Source of the DNA: Schizochytrium sp. TIO01
Taxonomy: Eukaryota; Sar; Bigyra; Thraustochytrida; Thraustochytriidae
Reading direction: 5' to 3'
Length of the DNA: 64,000 bases
Assembly: GCA_004764695.1 (NCBI GenBank)
Contig: SMSO01000032.1
Coordinates: forward strand, 5,724,668 to 5,788,667
Shown: in pieces, positions 29,406 to 38,397 of the stretch
How the letters are laid out: each line of letters begins with the position of its first letter
Position numbering within the stretch: position 1 is the first letter of the stretch
Position numbers and translations under genes: made by a program
Notes under the pieces: generated by a model
Told to the model about the DNA's origin: nothing
Databases searched by the model: none
Seen by the model: the letters and a program-made list of their open reading frames with translations, nothing else

Positions 29406-29846
29406 ATGATGAACATTGGATATTTACTCTTTATTGGACTGGCATGCATAGTGTTATTGAATCGTTGTATCTTACTTTACTCAACTTTTGTGCGCCTCAC
29501 ACAGGAGCGGATGAATGATTTATATGTTCTTACTCACTTATGCCATGTACTTGATTATAGGCAAATCGGGAGACATTCCTTAATTTGTGAACAGATTGAG
29601 AGGCGAATGTCAAAATACTTGCTAGTCAATGCTTTAGAATATGTTGTGAATGACACACTCTATATGGAAATGGGCGTGAGCTCGATGATTCAAGTTTCAG
29701 TGATCCTTATTATTATAGTTACACTGGGTGCCTTACAGGCCCGTATGTTATCCACTACTCAATACCCAGTTTATTATGCATTTAATCAGCACCCACAAGG
29801 AATCTTACCTATGCGCACCCAACAAGGTCTCTTGAAATATGATTGA
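29406..29846 (+). CDS. Two-pass membrane protein, 146 aa
   Basis: N-terminal hydrophobic helix (IGYLLFIGLACIVLLNRCILL) and a second one near 95-113 (MIQVSVILIIIVTLGALQA). Between them is a loop with CHVLDYRQIGRHSLICEQIERR. Directly preceded by AGTATAATAAATAAT, a TATA-like run. Tandem with the 121-aa membrane gene, 48 bp apart. Function unknown. Confidence 0.7.
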   Translation: MMNIGYLLFIGLACIVLLNRCILLYSTFVRLTQERMNDLYVLTHLCHVLDYRQIGRHSLICEQIERRMSKYLLVNALEYVVNDTLYMEMGVSSMIQVSVILIIIVTLGALQARMLSTTQYPVYYAFNQHPQGILPMRTQQGLLKYD

Positions 29847-29866
29847 CAATGATAGTTGTATAAAAT

Positions 29867-30268
29867 TTAAGAGTTTGACAAATTAAGTTTCATAGAAATA
29901 GCCTCTTCAAAGCATTGAATCCAATCTTTTGCTTTGGAATAATTTGTAAAGAAAGCAATCCACCCATCGTGAAATCTGTAGGGACTCATGCCGCGAATTC
30001 TTTTCATGCATGATACATTGTACTCCCACTCCTCGATGGTACTCTTTATTGTTTCTTCTTCTGTGCAGTCCTGTACCTTTCGAAATGTACTCACAATTCC
30101 TTCTATATAACTCGGTGATATAATAAAGGGTAATCTCACGCGTTTTCCTTCATGGGTGAAATCAATACTGGCGACCTCATCCGAAAATCCGGTAACAATA
30201 TATACCCTTAGGAGATAGCTAATCCTCCTGGGCACTGCCTCGAACTCTAGCAACGCAACCGACTCCAT
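29867..30268 (-). CDS. Hypothetical protein, 133 aa
   Basis: Soluble, mixed alpha/beta, starts MESVALLEFEAVPRR. No recognised motif. It is the downstream member of a minus-strand pair, 7 bp after the 202-aa gene. Confidence 0.65.
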   Translation of the reverse strand: MESVALLEFEAVPRRISYLLRVYIVTGFSDEVASIDFTHEGKRVRLPFIISPSYIEGIVSTFRKVQDCTEEETIKSTIEEWEYNVSCMKRIRGMSPYRFHDGWIAFFTNYSKAKDWIQCFEEAISMKLNLSNS

Positions 30269-30275
30269 TGCTATT

Positions 30276-30884
30276 TCAGGTTTGGTTTGCCAATTCCTTA
30301 TCTTTACGCTTCATCTCGGTATCATAGTTTTTCTTCTCTCTGTTATATACATTCTGAATAATCACTTCATTTACCGTGAACCCGTGCACAAGATCAATGC
30401 ACTTCTTGATCGAAGCATTGTTGCTAAGTTTAAAGAAAGAATTCGGATTTTCCGTGACGTTTTTCTTAATCAAGGTTACAATTTGGTGAATGTTTGCGAT
30501 ATCTTTGAGTAACATCTGCTGAGCACCCTTCAGTGTTGACTTGTTAGACTTCATCTTGGTGATGCCTTCTGCTTTCGCTTTAATGTCAGTCAAAACTCCA
30601 TCTGTCTTGATTGAGCAGTCGTTCATTGTAAACCTGTAAAAATCATTAAAGAGTCGAGTGAACCTATTTAGATGATTTTTGTATGTAGTGATTTTTTTCA
30701 TGACGTCAAGACCTGGTCCGGACTTTTGGTAAAGCTTATCTTTGTCCTCGATAATGGCGTCAAGGTTATTTTTAACAAGGAACTCTATTCTCACAAGTAG
30801 GGCATCAAAGGCATCAAGTAGAACAGCGAAAGCATCAATGAATGTGTGGCTCATACGATCAACGGATTCAGTTTCGGCGTCCAT
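30276..30884 (-). CDS. Helical hypothetical protein, 202 aa
   Basis: Almost entirely helical and lysine-rich in the second half, ending in a charged coil (YNREKKNYDTEMKRKDKELANQT). No membrane segment and no recognised domain. It could be a structural or tegument-like scaffold; that is a guess from composition. Confidence 0.7.
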   Translation of the reverse strand: MDAETESVDRMSHTFIDAFAVLLDAFDALLVRIEFLVKNNLDAIIEDKDKLYQKSGPGLDVMKKITTYKNHLNRFTRLFNDFYRFTMNDCSIKTDGVLTDIKAKAEGITKMKSNKSTLKGAQQMLLKDIANIHQIVTLIKKNVTENPNSFFKLSNNASIKKCIDLVHGFTVNEVIIQNVYNREKKNYDTEMKRKDKELANQT

Positions 30885-30924
30885 TCTTGATAATTTGCAC
30901 GTACAATATTAAAATATTGATTTT

Positions 30925-31362
30925 TTATTTATGGTTCTCTGTTGATTGAAAAGATGCAAGTGTGAGTTTGCAGAAGTCATTCACGTACCCCCTTCGCGCA
31001 GTTCGTAGATTTCTCTCAAACCTGGATCGAATACATGCCGCCTTCTCTGTGGGTAGAAGGCTCCACGCGCGGTTCAAAAGGCCACTTTCATCATTTAAAC
31101 TGTAATAGTATTCAGGAACCCCAATACCGTTAAATTTGTGGTGCATAGCTGATAGTTCTTGAATAATTTCTTCTCTGGTGTCGGAATCAGGCATAGTCTT
31201 AGTGTTGTTGCTATCAGACACGTTACTTGTCTTTGTACTAGAACTATTGTTTTTCACTTTGATCTTCTCTTTCATTTTCAGCTTATCTGAGATATCCAGC
31301 ACCTTGGGTGAGAGCTTCTTTGGCGCTACCTTCTTGTCGGCCTTATTCTCTTTTTTTACCAT
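30925..31362 (-). CDS. Basic hypothetical protein, 145 aa
   Basis: ATG at 31362 (MVKKENKADKKVAPKK); a longer frame needs TTG. The first 65 residues are lysine/serine-rich and disordered, like a nuclear or DNA-binding tail; the last 80 are a compact part (HHKFNGIGVPEYYYSLND to the end). Divergent to the SNF2 helicase. No family recognised. Confidence 0.65.
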   Translation of the reverse strand: MVKKENKADKKVAPKKLSPKVLDISDKLKMKEKIKVKNNSSSTKTSNVSDSNNTKTMPDSDTREEIIQELSAMHHKFNGIGVPEYYYSLNDESGLLNRAWSLLPTEKAACIRSRFERNLRTARRGYVNDFCKLTLASFQSTENHK

Positions 31363-31431
31363 TACCCTTAACTTAATAGTATTTGACAAAGAGACTTCAT
31401 ATATTCACATAGCATCAGACCAGCCCTCAGT

Positions 31432-33075
31432 ATGCGGTACACTTTTGAACTTATTGGAGACGGAGAAATTGAAATGACCGACCATGGTAACAATACCAAG
31501 AGTACTATAAAGAAGGACATGTACCAGATGTTTGTTGAGGAGGCGCGTCGGGGATATACCGGTGAAGATGGGATTATACTTATTCCACCTATTTATTACA
31601 ACTTTCTTTCATCTGATTTCAACGTCAACACTCCTAGTGAAAAGAGTAATGATTGGCTAGCAAAAATTCCTCCGCATACTCAGGGTTGTCTTTTTGATTT
31701 TCAGAAGAACGCCATCGGAAAAATGATTGCACACAAGCGTTGTTTAAATGCCACTAGCATGGGTTGCGGCAAGTCTATTCAGGCACTATGCTCATTGGCT
31801 GCACTCCGTGACCCCTCAAAGGGTGACCTAATCATCTGCCCAGGGTATCTTCGTGATAACTGGGTGAATGAGATTCGAACGTGGTTGGGTGGTGATACTG
31901 AGTATCACGTAATTAACAAGGCCGGAAAAGCCGAAATGGAACAAGCGCGGCAAACTCTCCTCTATGCTAGGGGTATTAAGATTATCTCCTACGATATGGC
32001 TGCGAATATTTTTTCTACCATAAAACAGACTGTTCGGCGTTCCACCAGGTTCTTCAATTCTGTGATATGCGATGAAAGTCACTATCTAAAACAACCACGA
32101 ACCAAGCGGTTCCGCATGTTATGTGATGTGATTCGTGCCGCAAATCATGTATTCTTACTCACAGGGACCCCCTCACCTAACCACCCTCGGGATTATTTTG
32201 CTCAATTTTCACTACTGAAACCTGATGTTTTCCGTAGATACCATACTTTTGCCGAAAGGTATTGCGGGGGCCATATTGACCGTTTCAACCAATACAACGA
32301 CCGAGGTCACACGAACATGCGTGAGCTAGCACATATGGTGTCTAAATTGATCATTCGAATCCGACGCGAGGACGTCTTAACTGATCTTCCCTCGGTGGTT
32401 CGGCAAAAGACGATATTACCCCGAAGTTCTTCTAAATGCTACCAAAAATTGAAAAAAAAATTTGATGATGCTATTAGTCGTATTAACAAAGATAGGGACG
32501 CTTCTTTTGAAGTTCAATCACTGGCATCCCAGATGTTTCTGGAGACCGCCCGCATCAAAGTATCACCGGTGGTTGATTACTTCAGAGATTACCTTTGTGG
32601 TTGGGACCCTGCGTTGTCTTCAGAAAAGGTGATTATCTATTGCAAGCACCAGTCGATGTTCGGAGGGTTGTCGGATCTTTTTGATGGACTGGAAATAGAG
32701 TTTATTGGAATTTCTGGACAAACTCCGACCAGTGAACGTACAAGGCTCATTCAGAGGTTCCTGCAGGATCCATTGTGTGGTGTGGCGCTTCTAACGATCG
32801 GCTCCTGTGCAACTGGTATCAACCTCTGTCCTGTGTCTAGGATGATTTTTACTGAGTTATGCTGGTCTCCTTCTGACCTTTCCCAGTGTGAGGCACGAAT
32901 CTCTCGTATTGGTGGCGCAAGTCATCTGGAGTATACTTATCTAGTATGTGATGGGACCCTCGATGAACAAGTTTTCCGAAAACTTGAACACAAGACTAGC
33001 GTGACAAATGATATTGTAGATGCTGGCAAGGACTATGGAGACTTCAGGTTCGCGAAGCGCCAACGCCTTACTTGA
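31432..33075 (+). CDS. SNF2-family DNA helicase/translocase
   Basis: 547 aa superfamily 2 ATPase. Motif I SMGCGKS (109-115), motif II DESH (214-217), motif III LLTGTPSPN (about 246-254), and in the second lobe KVIIYCKHQ, SCATGIN and the arginine-finger motif QCEARISRIG (about 493-502). Compact, without chromodomain or zinc finger, closest in style to SMARCAL1/ZRANB3-type annealing helicases and to the D6/D11-like ATPases of large DNA viruses. Roles could be fork remodelling or transcription. No early motif seen. Confidence 0.9.
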   Translation: MRYTFELIGDGEIEMTDHGNNTKSTIKKDMYQMFVEEARRGYTGEDGIILIPPIYYNFLSSDFNVNTPSEKSNDWLAKIPPHTQGCLFDFQKNAIGKMIAHKRCLNATSMGCGKSIQALCSLAALRDPSKGDLIICPGYLRDNWVNEIRTWLGGDTEYHVINKAGKAEMEQARQTLLYARGIKIISYDMAANIFSTIKQTVRRSTRFFNSVICDESHYLKQPRTKRFRMLCDVIRAANHVFLLTGTPSPNHPRDYFAQFSLLKPDVFRRYHTFAERYCGGHIDRFNQYNDRGHTNMRELAHMVSKLIIRIRREDVLTDLPSVVRQKTILPRSSSKCYQKLKKKFDDAISRINKDRDASFEVQSLASQMFLETARIKVSPVVDYFRDYLCGWDPALSSEKVIIYCKHQSMFGGLSDLFDGLEIEFIGISGQTPTSERTRLIQRFLQDPLCGVALLTIGSCATGINLCPVSRMIFTELCWSPSDLSQCEARISRIGGASHLEYTYLVCDGTLDEQVFRKLEHKTSVTNDIVDAGKDYGDFRFAKRQRLT

Positions 33076-33149
33076 CCATCATATGTGACAATTAGATTGA
33101 CCTAAGTAGAAATCTATATCTATTTTCAACTCTTACCACTATTATTAAA

Positions 33150-33884
33150 ATGACCTCTAAGTTTTCAACGTCCTTTGACTCATGTGAATTCACTGAGGAA
33201 TCTAATAATCTTCGCTGTGTTAATAACTACAATACAGTCTTCTCTGCGTTGGTTCACGCTGAGCCTATTCACTGTAGCACTCACTACTGTACTATTATGG
33301 AAAATCAGATTGAGGGAATGTATAACACGTTGTCCTGCTCTGGTGCCGTACTAAGTATCCAGCATAGCAATCTCTATAACCCACTTTCACCCAGTAGCAT
33401 TAGTCTTGATGGATATAATATTGTTACAGACCATCTAGAGTTTAACGAGTACTATTTTAACGATGTGCGGACTGAATTTGCATCAAACATTGCAAGTATA
33501 GAGTGCTCGGATCGCTTTAAGACATGTATTGGGCTTGAAGATGGGTCATCAATGTGTTTTGGAAATGTGTCTGATAAAATTCTAGTCTACCCACTTGTTT
33601 CTTTCTTTGCATCGTTTGGTATCTGTTTGTTTCTTGGTATTTGCATATTGGGAACATGGGTAACCCGGGATACATCTTCAACCAACCGTGGACGTTTTGT
33701 TGCTTCTTGTTTTTTATTCATCGTAAACGGAACTACCATTGGTATCATGTGTGCCCTCATGCATATGAGCACAATCGCTGTAGTTATTGGTGGCGCTCTT
33801 GTTTATGGTGGGCCGGTATTATATATGACTTGGACTCTATTGCATAGTATTTGGCGAGGGTTAAATGGGTACAAAAATGTTTAA
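33150..33884 (+). CDS. Cysteine-rich membrane glycoprotein, 244 aa (paralogue of 62151-63191)
   Basis: A ~150-residue ectodomain with paired cysteines (SCEFTEES, LRCVNNY, IHCSTHYCTI, NTLSCSG, ECSDRFKTCIGL, MCFG) and then three hydrophobic segments (LVSFFASFGICLFLGICIL; FVASCFLFIVNGTTIGIMC; AVVIGGALVYGGPVLYMTW). The words SC-x-(F/Y), CS-x-HxC, NTLSCSG and L(Y)NPL(S/T)P are shared with the protein at 62151-63191, so both belong to one viral family. This copy lacks the signal peptide of its relative, which is odd. Its stop overlaps the next gene by 4 nt. Confidence 0.8.
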   Translation: MTSKFSTSFDSCEFTEESNNLRCVNNYNTVFSALVHAEPIHCSTHYCTIMENQIEGMYNTLSCSGAVLSIQHSNLYNPLSPSSISLDGYNIVTDHLEFNEYYFNDVRTEFASNIASIECSDRFKTCIGLEDGSSMCFGNVSDKILVYPLVSFFASFGICLFLGICILGTWVTRDTSSTNRGRFVASCFLFIVNGTTIGIMCALMHMSTIAVVIGGALVYGGPVLYMTWTLLHSIWRGLNGYKNV

Positions 33885-35605
33885 GTTTGAATATAAGAGT
33901 CATCTATTTCCATAATTGTATCTATACATCTCTCTAGTGCTGACCACATACTAATCATATTTCTGACTTTCGCCGGTTGTTGCACGTTTGCAGGGAAAAT
34001 GATAGGTATTGCCTTGTGGAGCATCATTCTGACACGTAGTAGACATTCCTGCTTCATAGCCTCTCGTGTCACAGGATTCGTGTACAAGAAAGAAGAACTA
34101 GGCTTTTCCAGGCGACTTCCTGAATAAGTACACGTTTGTGAGCTTTGTTTGAAGTCGTCTGACCACACTATATCCTCAGCAAAGTTCCTCATGAACTGCT
34201 TCACTTCAGGTGTTAATTTTGAAATGTTACGGGGCGCTCTCTTTAAATGAAAGTAAGCGATCTCCAAAAAGAACAATGCTTCTGTTTGGCTAAATTCCTG
34301 GAAAAGATGAGGATGCTGTCTGATAAATTGAGCACCTACTTGTGCCATTCGAGTCAGATAATCTGAAATGTTTCCTGACTGTGGACATCCCAATGATGTA
34401 GGAGAGACACCCTTATTGATCATGGCTGTTGTCCATCCCAGTGTGATGAACGATGGATCGTTGAAACCTCCAGAAAGATTGTAACCATTTTCGTGGATAG
34501 AACGTGCTAGCTCCATCAAAATAACTTCCCCTGGTGACAATTTAATTTTGCCTAATCGATGGAGTAATCTAATTGCATCCCATGCAGAATTCAGGATCGG
34601 CGCGTGCTTTTCCATGGTTTTGTGAAGCATAGGTAGTACATCATTGATGCCAATATACTCAACACAGGGGATATTATGTTGAATAAGGCTAAGTTGGTGT
34701 TCTGTCAATATGTCAGTGATCGGATAAGTAACTCGTGTCTCTGCGTCAAACCTCTTCAACCATAGTTCATAATCATCTTTTGGGCCGTATTCTCTAGTCA
34801 TAACATCGATGGCTTCTAATTCTTGGTCACTGGGTATTTCTGCTGTCACAGAGCCTGGTCCCGATTCAAGTTCAACTCGATCAAGCCGAGCCTGTTTGGC
34901 AGCACGGCGACACGCCTCAGGGCCTGTATCGGGTTCAGGTTCCGGGCGCTTTTTGTCTGGATTGATCGCTGGTGGTGCCAGAATATGGGACTTAGACATA
35001 GGTACCTTGTTTAGGCGTTCTTGTTCTTTTTGCAGTCTGTCTTGTTCTTTATCATAGGCGAGTTGCTTTTTTTCCGCCTCTTTTTTTTCACGTTCAAGCT
35101 GAGCAGCCTCTTGAATTTTTTTCACACTCTCCAATATTTGTTCTTTCGTTGGTAATTGGTGGGTGTTAGTGGTAGTGTTATTTGTAGTAGTACTAGTAAC
35201 ATCGGGTAAATCGGGGGAGTGAGGCGTAGTGGTACATTCCGATTGTTTAGCACTGGAAGCCGCCTCGTGGTTTCTTTTCCAATAGGCTGCTATACTCTCG
35301 TTGTCATAATTGTTCAAGCCGAGAGACTCTGCCAAGGGCGGGGTTTGTGCACTCATAATGGCCTCTTTCTTCTCCTTAGGAAGGAAAGTCTCGCACCAGA
35401 TACCTTGTAGTTCTTCTAGCTTAAGCTCCTGTTTTCCCGGTGCCACGAGTTGCACGAGATTACTTTCGAGGTTAGCCACCGATAGTGCGAACTCCCAGAA
35501 GTCTTCTTCGGCGGGCTCTGGGTTCATGAAGGTACTGACATCATCGCGCACCTTCTCAACAGCTACCTTGACTGCATCGTCCATGTCGCTCTTTCCTACG
35601 CGCAT
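33881..35605 (-). CDS. Hypothetical protein with coiled coil and basic linker, 574 aa
   Basis: Starts MRVGKSDMDDAVKV; Met at 35584 is an alternative start. Residues about 160-210 are a charged coiled coil (EREKKEAEKKQLAYDKEQDR), preceded by a threonine/asparagine tract and followed by a basic, proline-rich linker (DKKRPEPEPDTGPEACRRAAK) that could be a nuclear signal. The last ~300 residues form a helical domain with aromatic words (GGFNDPSFITLGWTTAMINKG). The N-terminal coding part is GC-rich compared with neighbours. No family recognised; a structural or capsid-associated role is possible but unproven. Confidence 0.75.
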   Translation of the reverse strand: MRVGKSDMDDAVKVAVEKVRDDVSTFMNPEPAEEDFWEFALSVANLESNLVQLVAPGKQELKLEELQGIWCETFLPKEKKEAIMSAQTPPLAESLGLNNYDNESIAAYWKRNHEAASSAKQSECTTTPHSPDLPDVTSTTTNNTTTNTHQLPTKEQILESVKKIQEAAQLEREKKEAEKKQLAYDKEQDRLQKEQERLNKVPMSKSHILAPPAINPDKKRPEPEPDTGPEACRRAAKQARLDRVELESGPGSVTAEIPSDQELEAIDVMTREYGPKDDYELWLKRFDAETRVTYPITDILTEHQLSLIQHNIPCVEYIGINDVLPMLHKTMEKHAPILNSAWDAIRLLHRLGKIKLSPGEVILMELARSIHENGYNLSGGFNDPSFITLGWTTAMINKGVSPTSLGCPQSGNISDYLTRMAQVGAQFIRQHPHLFQEFSQTEALFFLEIAYFHLKRAPRNISKLTPEVKQFMRNFAEDIVWSDDFKQSSQTCTYSGSRLEKPSSSFLYTNPVTREAMKQECLLRVRMMLHKAIPIIFPANVQQPAKVRNMISMWSALERCIDTIMEIDDSYIQT

Positions 35606-35936
35606 GAAGCTTCTTCTACTCGATTATAGTTATTGGACTTGTCCGCGATGGCTCCGCGATGGCTCCGCGACGGCTCCCTCTGTCTTTCTTTTCTCTGCCT
35701 GCGCGCAGCTGCGCTCTGAGTCTTTACAGGCCTGCGCGCGCTTGTACCTTGGCTACAACCCTAACCGCGTACTCGCTCTGTCTATCTGGATACCTCTTCG
35801 CGTACGATGAGAGTCACGCTAGGTTGAATTCGTGTTTGGTGTTTGATTGACTTGTTCCTCGCTTAACCACAATTTAAGGTATTTTAAAAATTAAGGTGAA
35901 CAATTTGATTAGTTTGAAATAAAACAAATAATTTTT
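35606..35936. other. GC-rich intergenic region with short repeats
   Basis: Between two minus-strand genes. Three tandem GATGGCTCCGC-like units (35648-35680), many CGCG and GCGCGC words (GCCTGCGCGCAGCTGCGCTC, 35697-35716) and a TGTTTGGTGTTTG word (35832-35844) like that near 25180. It stands out in an otherwise AT-rich viral region. It could hold the promoter of the 574-aa gene or a replication signal. Confidence 0.5.
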
Positions 35937-37322
35937 TTAAATGGTCGCTCGGCGAAACTTATCAAATGATACTTGAACTTGTGTGAGGGCATTTTTAATG
36001 GTAGACTCTTCCCTAAGGAACGCAGGAACATTCTTGTTGTCTCTGTACTTCACTAATCGCATTCTAGTAAGTTTCTCTAACTTATCAATAAAAGAGTGAG
36101 TGTACTTTGCTCGGGGCCGAATAGCAATCATGTTAGAAAGATTCATAGAATTCCGCGAATGGGGGTTGCATTGAAGATTGGTCATAAGCGCCATTAATTT
36201 GAGCTTGTGCGAGAAGTTTGCGTCATCGGGGCAAGTCGATGAGAGGTAGATTCCACGGTAAATATTTACTAGGGTAATCGTCGCTGGCGCATCATAGTTC
36301 TTATTAAAAGCTTCGTAGCTGTTAATAAAGAACCTTCTGAGAGAGTTGTAAGTATTGTAGGGATTCAGATCGAAATTGATGATATTGAGAGTCTCACAAA
36401 ACTTCATCAAGGCAATATTTTGAGAGTTATGACGCCAATGCAATTCGAAAGCCAGCATCTGAATCTCTACTGATTTAAAATCAATTTTGAGTGCTGGTTT
36501 GACTACATCGAGTATGTAGTTACCGGAAGTGTTTTTGACATGATTATAAATCTGTACAATAAACAATGGGTCATGTACACCGTTCTGAATGTTGGCCCCG
36601 TTTATAAAAAGATTGCAATCCATGGGGTCAAGAGCAGAAATATAACTCTTCACAAAGTTGCCAAGGTTAATTCGCTTAGGTGCAGAAGCGTCCGTGTTCC
36701 CAACACTGTCAGAATCGACGCTAAACTTGCGTTTGAACTTGGTATTTCGATTGGCAAGCCACTCTGGGCAGGACTCCAGGAGACTGAAATTCTCCTGACC
36801 CATGCCTTCAAGAAACTTTTGTAGTTGCACCTTGTCATCGCGTGTAGAGAGGAACTGATCTAGCTCCTTGCGAAATGCATGTTCATTTCTATTGCGATAG
36901 GAGTCTAACCATCCACGCATTGATTTTGTCGAAGGGATAGGTATGTTTCCGAGGACCTTTGAGTCTTTGAGAAACCTCTTGACCTTATTCCAGTCAACAT
37001 ACCCATTCTCGCGCATGGCTCGGAAAACGGCTGCGAAAATGATCACCTTGAACTCGTTCGCAGCGATATTCTCAGGTTTAGGAGGACGGGCCATCTTGTC
37101 ACTTCGCGATGACGAAGGCTTCGAGTGTAGGTTGCGCGTGAGAAACGGGGCGTCGCTGGTAATCACGGCGGTGGGGCTAGTGCTGGGCGCGTGGGGACCT
37201 ATGCCTGTGGTGAGCTCACTGGCGGCGGTAGCGGTAGGACGTTGCTTAGCTTGACGTGGTTGAGATTGAGTTTTTGGTCTATGCAAAATTTTTCTCAGTC
37301 GCTTTCTGATTTTATAGGCCAT
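35937..37322 (-). CDS. Hypothetical protein, 461 aa
   Basis: Basic, disordered N-terminus (about 1-75; KIRKRLRKILHRPK, then Pro/Thr-rich), a helical centre, and a C-terminal ~250 residues with mixed fold (INGANIQNGVHDPLFIVQIY; LNPYNTYNSLRRFFINSYEAF). The basic tail suggests nucleic-acid contact. No recognised domain. Head to tail with the 574-aa gene, which may indicate a shared programme. Confidence 0.72.
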   Translation of the reverse strand: MAYKIRKRLRKILHRPKTQSQPRQAKQRPTATAASELTTGIGPHAPSTSPTAVITSDAPFLTRNLHSKPSSSRSDKMARPPKPENIAANEFKVIIFAAVFRAMRENGYVDWNKVKRFLKDSKVLGNIPIPSTKSMRGWLDSYRNRNEHAFRKELDQFLSTRDDKVQLQKFLEGMGQENFSLLESCPEWLANRNTKFKRKFSVDSDSVGNTDASAPKRINLGNFVKSYISALDPMDCNLFINGANIQNGVHDPLFIVQIYNHVKNTSGNYILDVVKPALKIDFKSVEIQMLAFELHWRHNSQNIALMKFCETLNIINFDLNPYNTYNSLRRFFINSYEAFNKNYDAPATITLVNIYRGIYLSSTCPDDANFSHKLKLMALMTNLQCNPHSRNSMNLSNMIAIRPRAKYTHSFIDKLEKLTRMRLVKYRDNKNVPAFLREESTIKNALTQVQVSFDKFRRATI

Positions 37323-37510
37323 TTAATGTACGGTCTATTAGTGCCTTCCAGAAAAAGAAGGTCATATATTGATAGAAAATTCCTCGGAACTACCAACATA
37401 ATGTGAACAAAATTAGTAATTAAATTATAAAATTTTATCTAATGTAGACAATTTACGCCATTCATTATTGTAAACACTGTTGTAAACATCCGGACGGTGG
37501 TTCGGATGCC

Positions 37511-37527
37511 CAGCAAACCCGCAACCT
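37511..37527 (+). promoter_or_regulatory. Early-type motif before the 283-aa gene
   Basis: CAGCAAACCCGCAACCT, 17 bp before the ATG at 37544. It decides between that ATG and an upstream GTG in the same frame. Confidence 0.6.
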
Positions 37528-37543
37528 GGTGAAGGAAAAGAAA

Positions 37544-38395
37544 ATGAACCCATCAGCCATAGCACGCTTGAACGTGGGCTTTTCTATTTCGAAACCTACT
37601 TTCCCGGCCCATGTATACGAAGCAAGGGAGCCAGTTCCAGAAGAAGAGGAGAACAAGGTGGCAAGACGCGCTGCCGCTCTATTAATATCTAGGTACCACT
37701 ATGAGTTGATGGAGTATGCCAATGCCGAAAGGGCTATTTTTATGGGACGTTTGTTTTCTGTTGCAGGCTTCTGTAAGTACAATCTATACGAGGACAGTAC
37801 GTCGGGTTTAGACTTCCGCTATCAAATTGAACCAGAGAGTGGTACCATGAAATGGATGGTTAGGTACCCGCTTGATACTGCATCAGCCAAGACTGCACCT
37901 GGTCGTGTATGCAGGAACATGACATACTATGGAACGAATGCGAAGACGATTCTTGACCATAACAAAATGGGTGGTGTCTGGTCGATAAAAGAGCTTCCAT
38001 TCTCTGAAGACGACGACATGACGGTATGTAGAATGCACTCTGTTGACCATACAGTATCTGTACCGGACGGACGAGGTGGTCTAAAGTCTGTGAGTTATAT
38101 GTACTTGTACGAGTCGTACCGCCAAGATGAGAACTCTGATTCACCAGGAATCTCTCACGATGTAAAGGATTCCGCCATTTTCCTCATTTTTCACAGTGCT
38201 GCGGTATTGTATATCCATGGGCGCACCCCTCTCTCAAACCCCCTCTTCAATTTGCGCTGGCTCGGTGAGCAAAGGGACAACGTACAACTTATAAAATCCG
38301 AGACTACTGCGAACGGAACGGTCAAGTACTCACCCACCGAGGTCTTCGTAAATGATATTTTGCTAAACATTATCAATGGAAATTTTACTAAATAA
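37544..38395 (+). CDS. Hypothetical protein, 283 aa
   Basis: Starts MNPSAIARLNVGFSISKPT. Soluble, beta-rich appearance with conserved-looking words (GTNAKTILDHNKMGGVWSIK; MYLYESYRQDEN; FLIFHSAAVLYIHGRTPL). No recognised family. Tail to tail with the PAN-like protein gene, 2 bp apart. Confidence 0.72.
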   Translation: MNPSAIARLNVGFSISKPTFPAHVYEAREPVPEEEENKVARRAAALLISRYHYELMEYANAERAIFMGRLFSVAGFCKYNLYEDSTSGLDFRYQIEPESGTMKWMVRYPLDTASAKTAPGRVCRNMTYYGTNAKTILDHNKMGGVWSIKELPFSEDDDMTVCRMHSVDHTVSVPDGRGGLKSVSYMYLYESYRQDENSDSPGISHDVKDSAIFLIFHSAAVLYIHGRTPLSNPLFNLRWLGEQRDNVQLIKSETTANGTVKYSPTEVFVNDILLNIINGNFTK

Positions 38396-38397
38396 TC

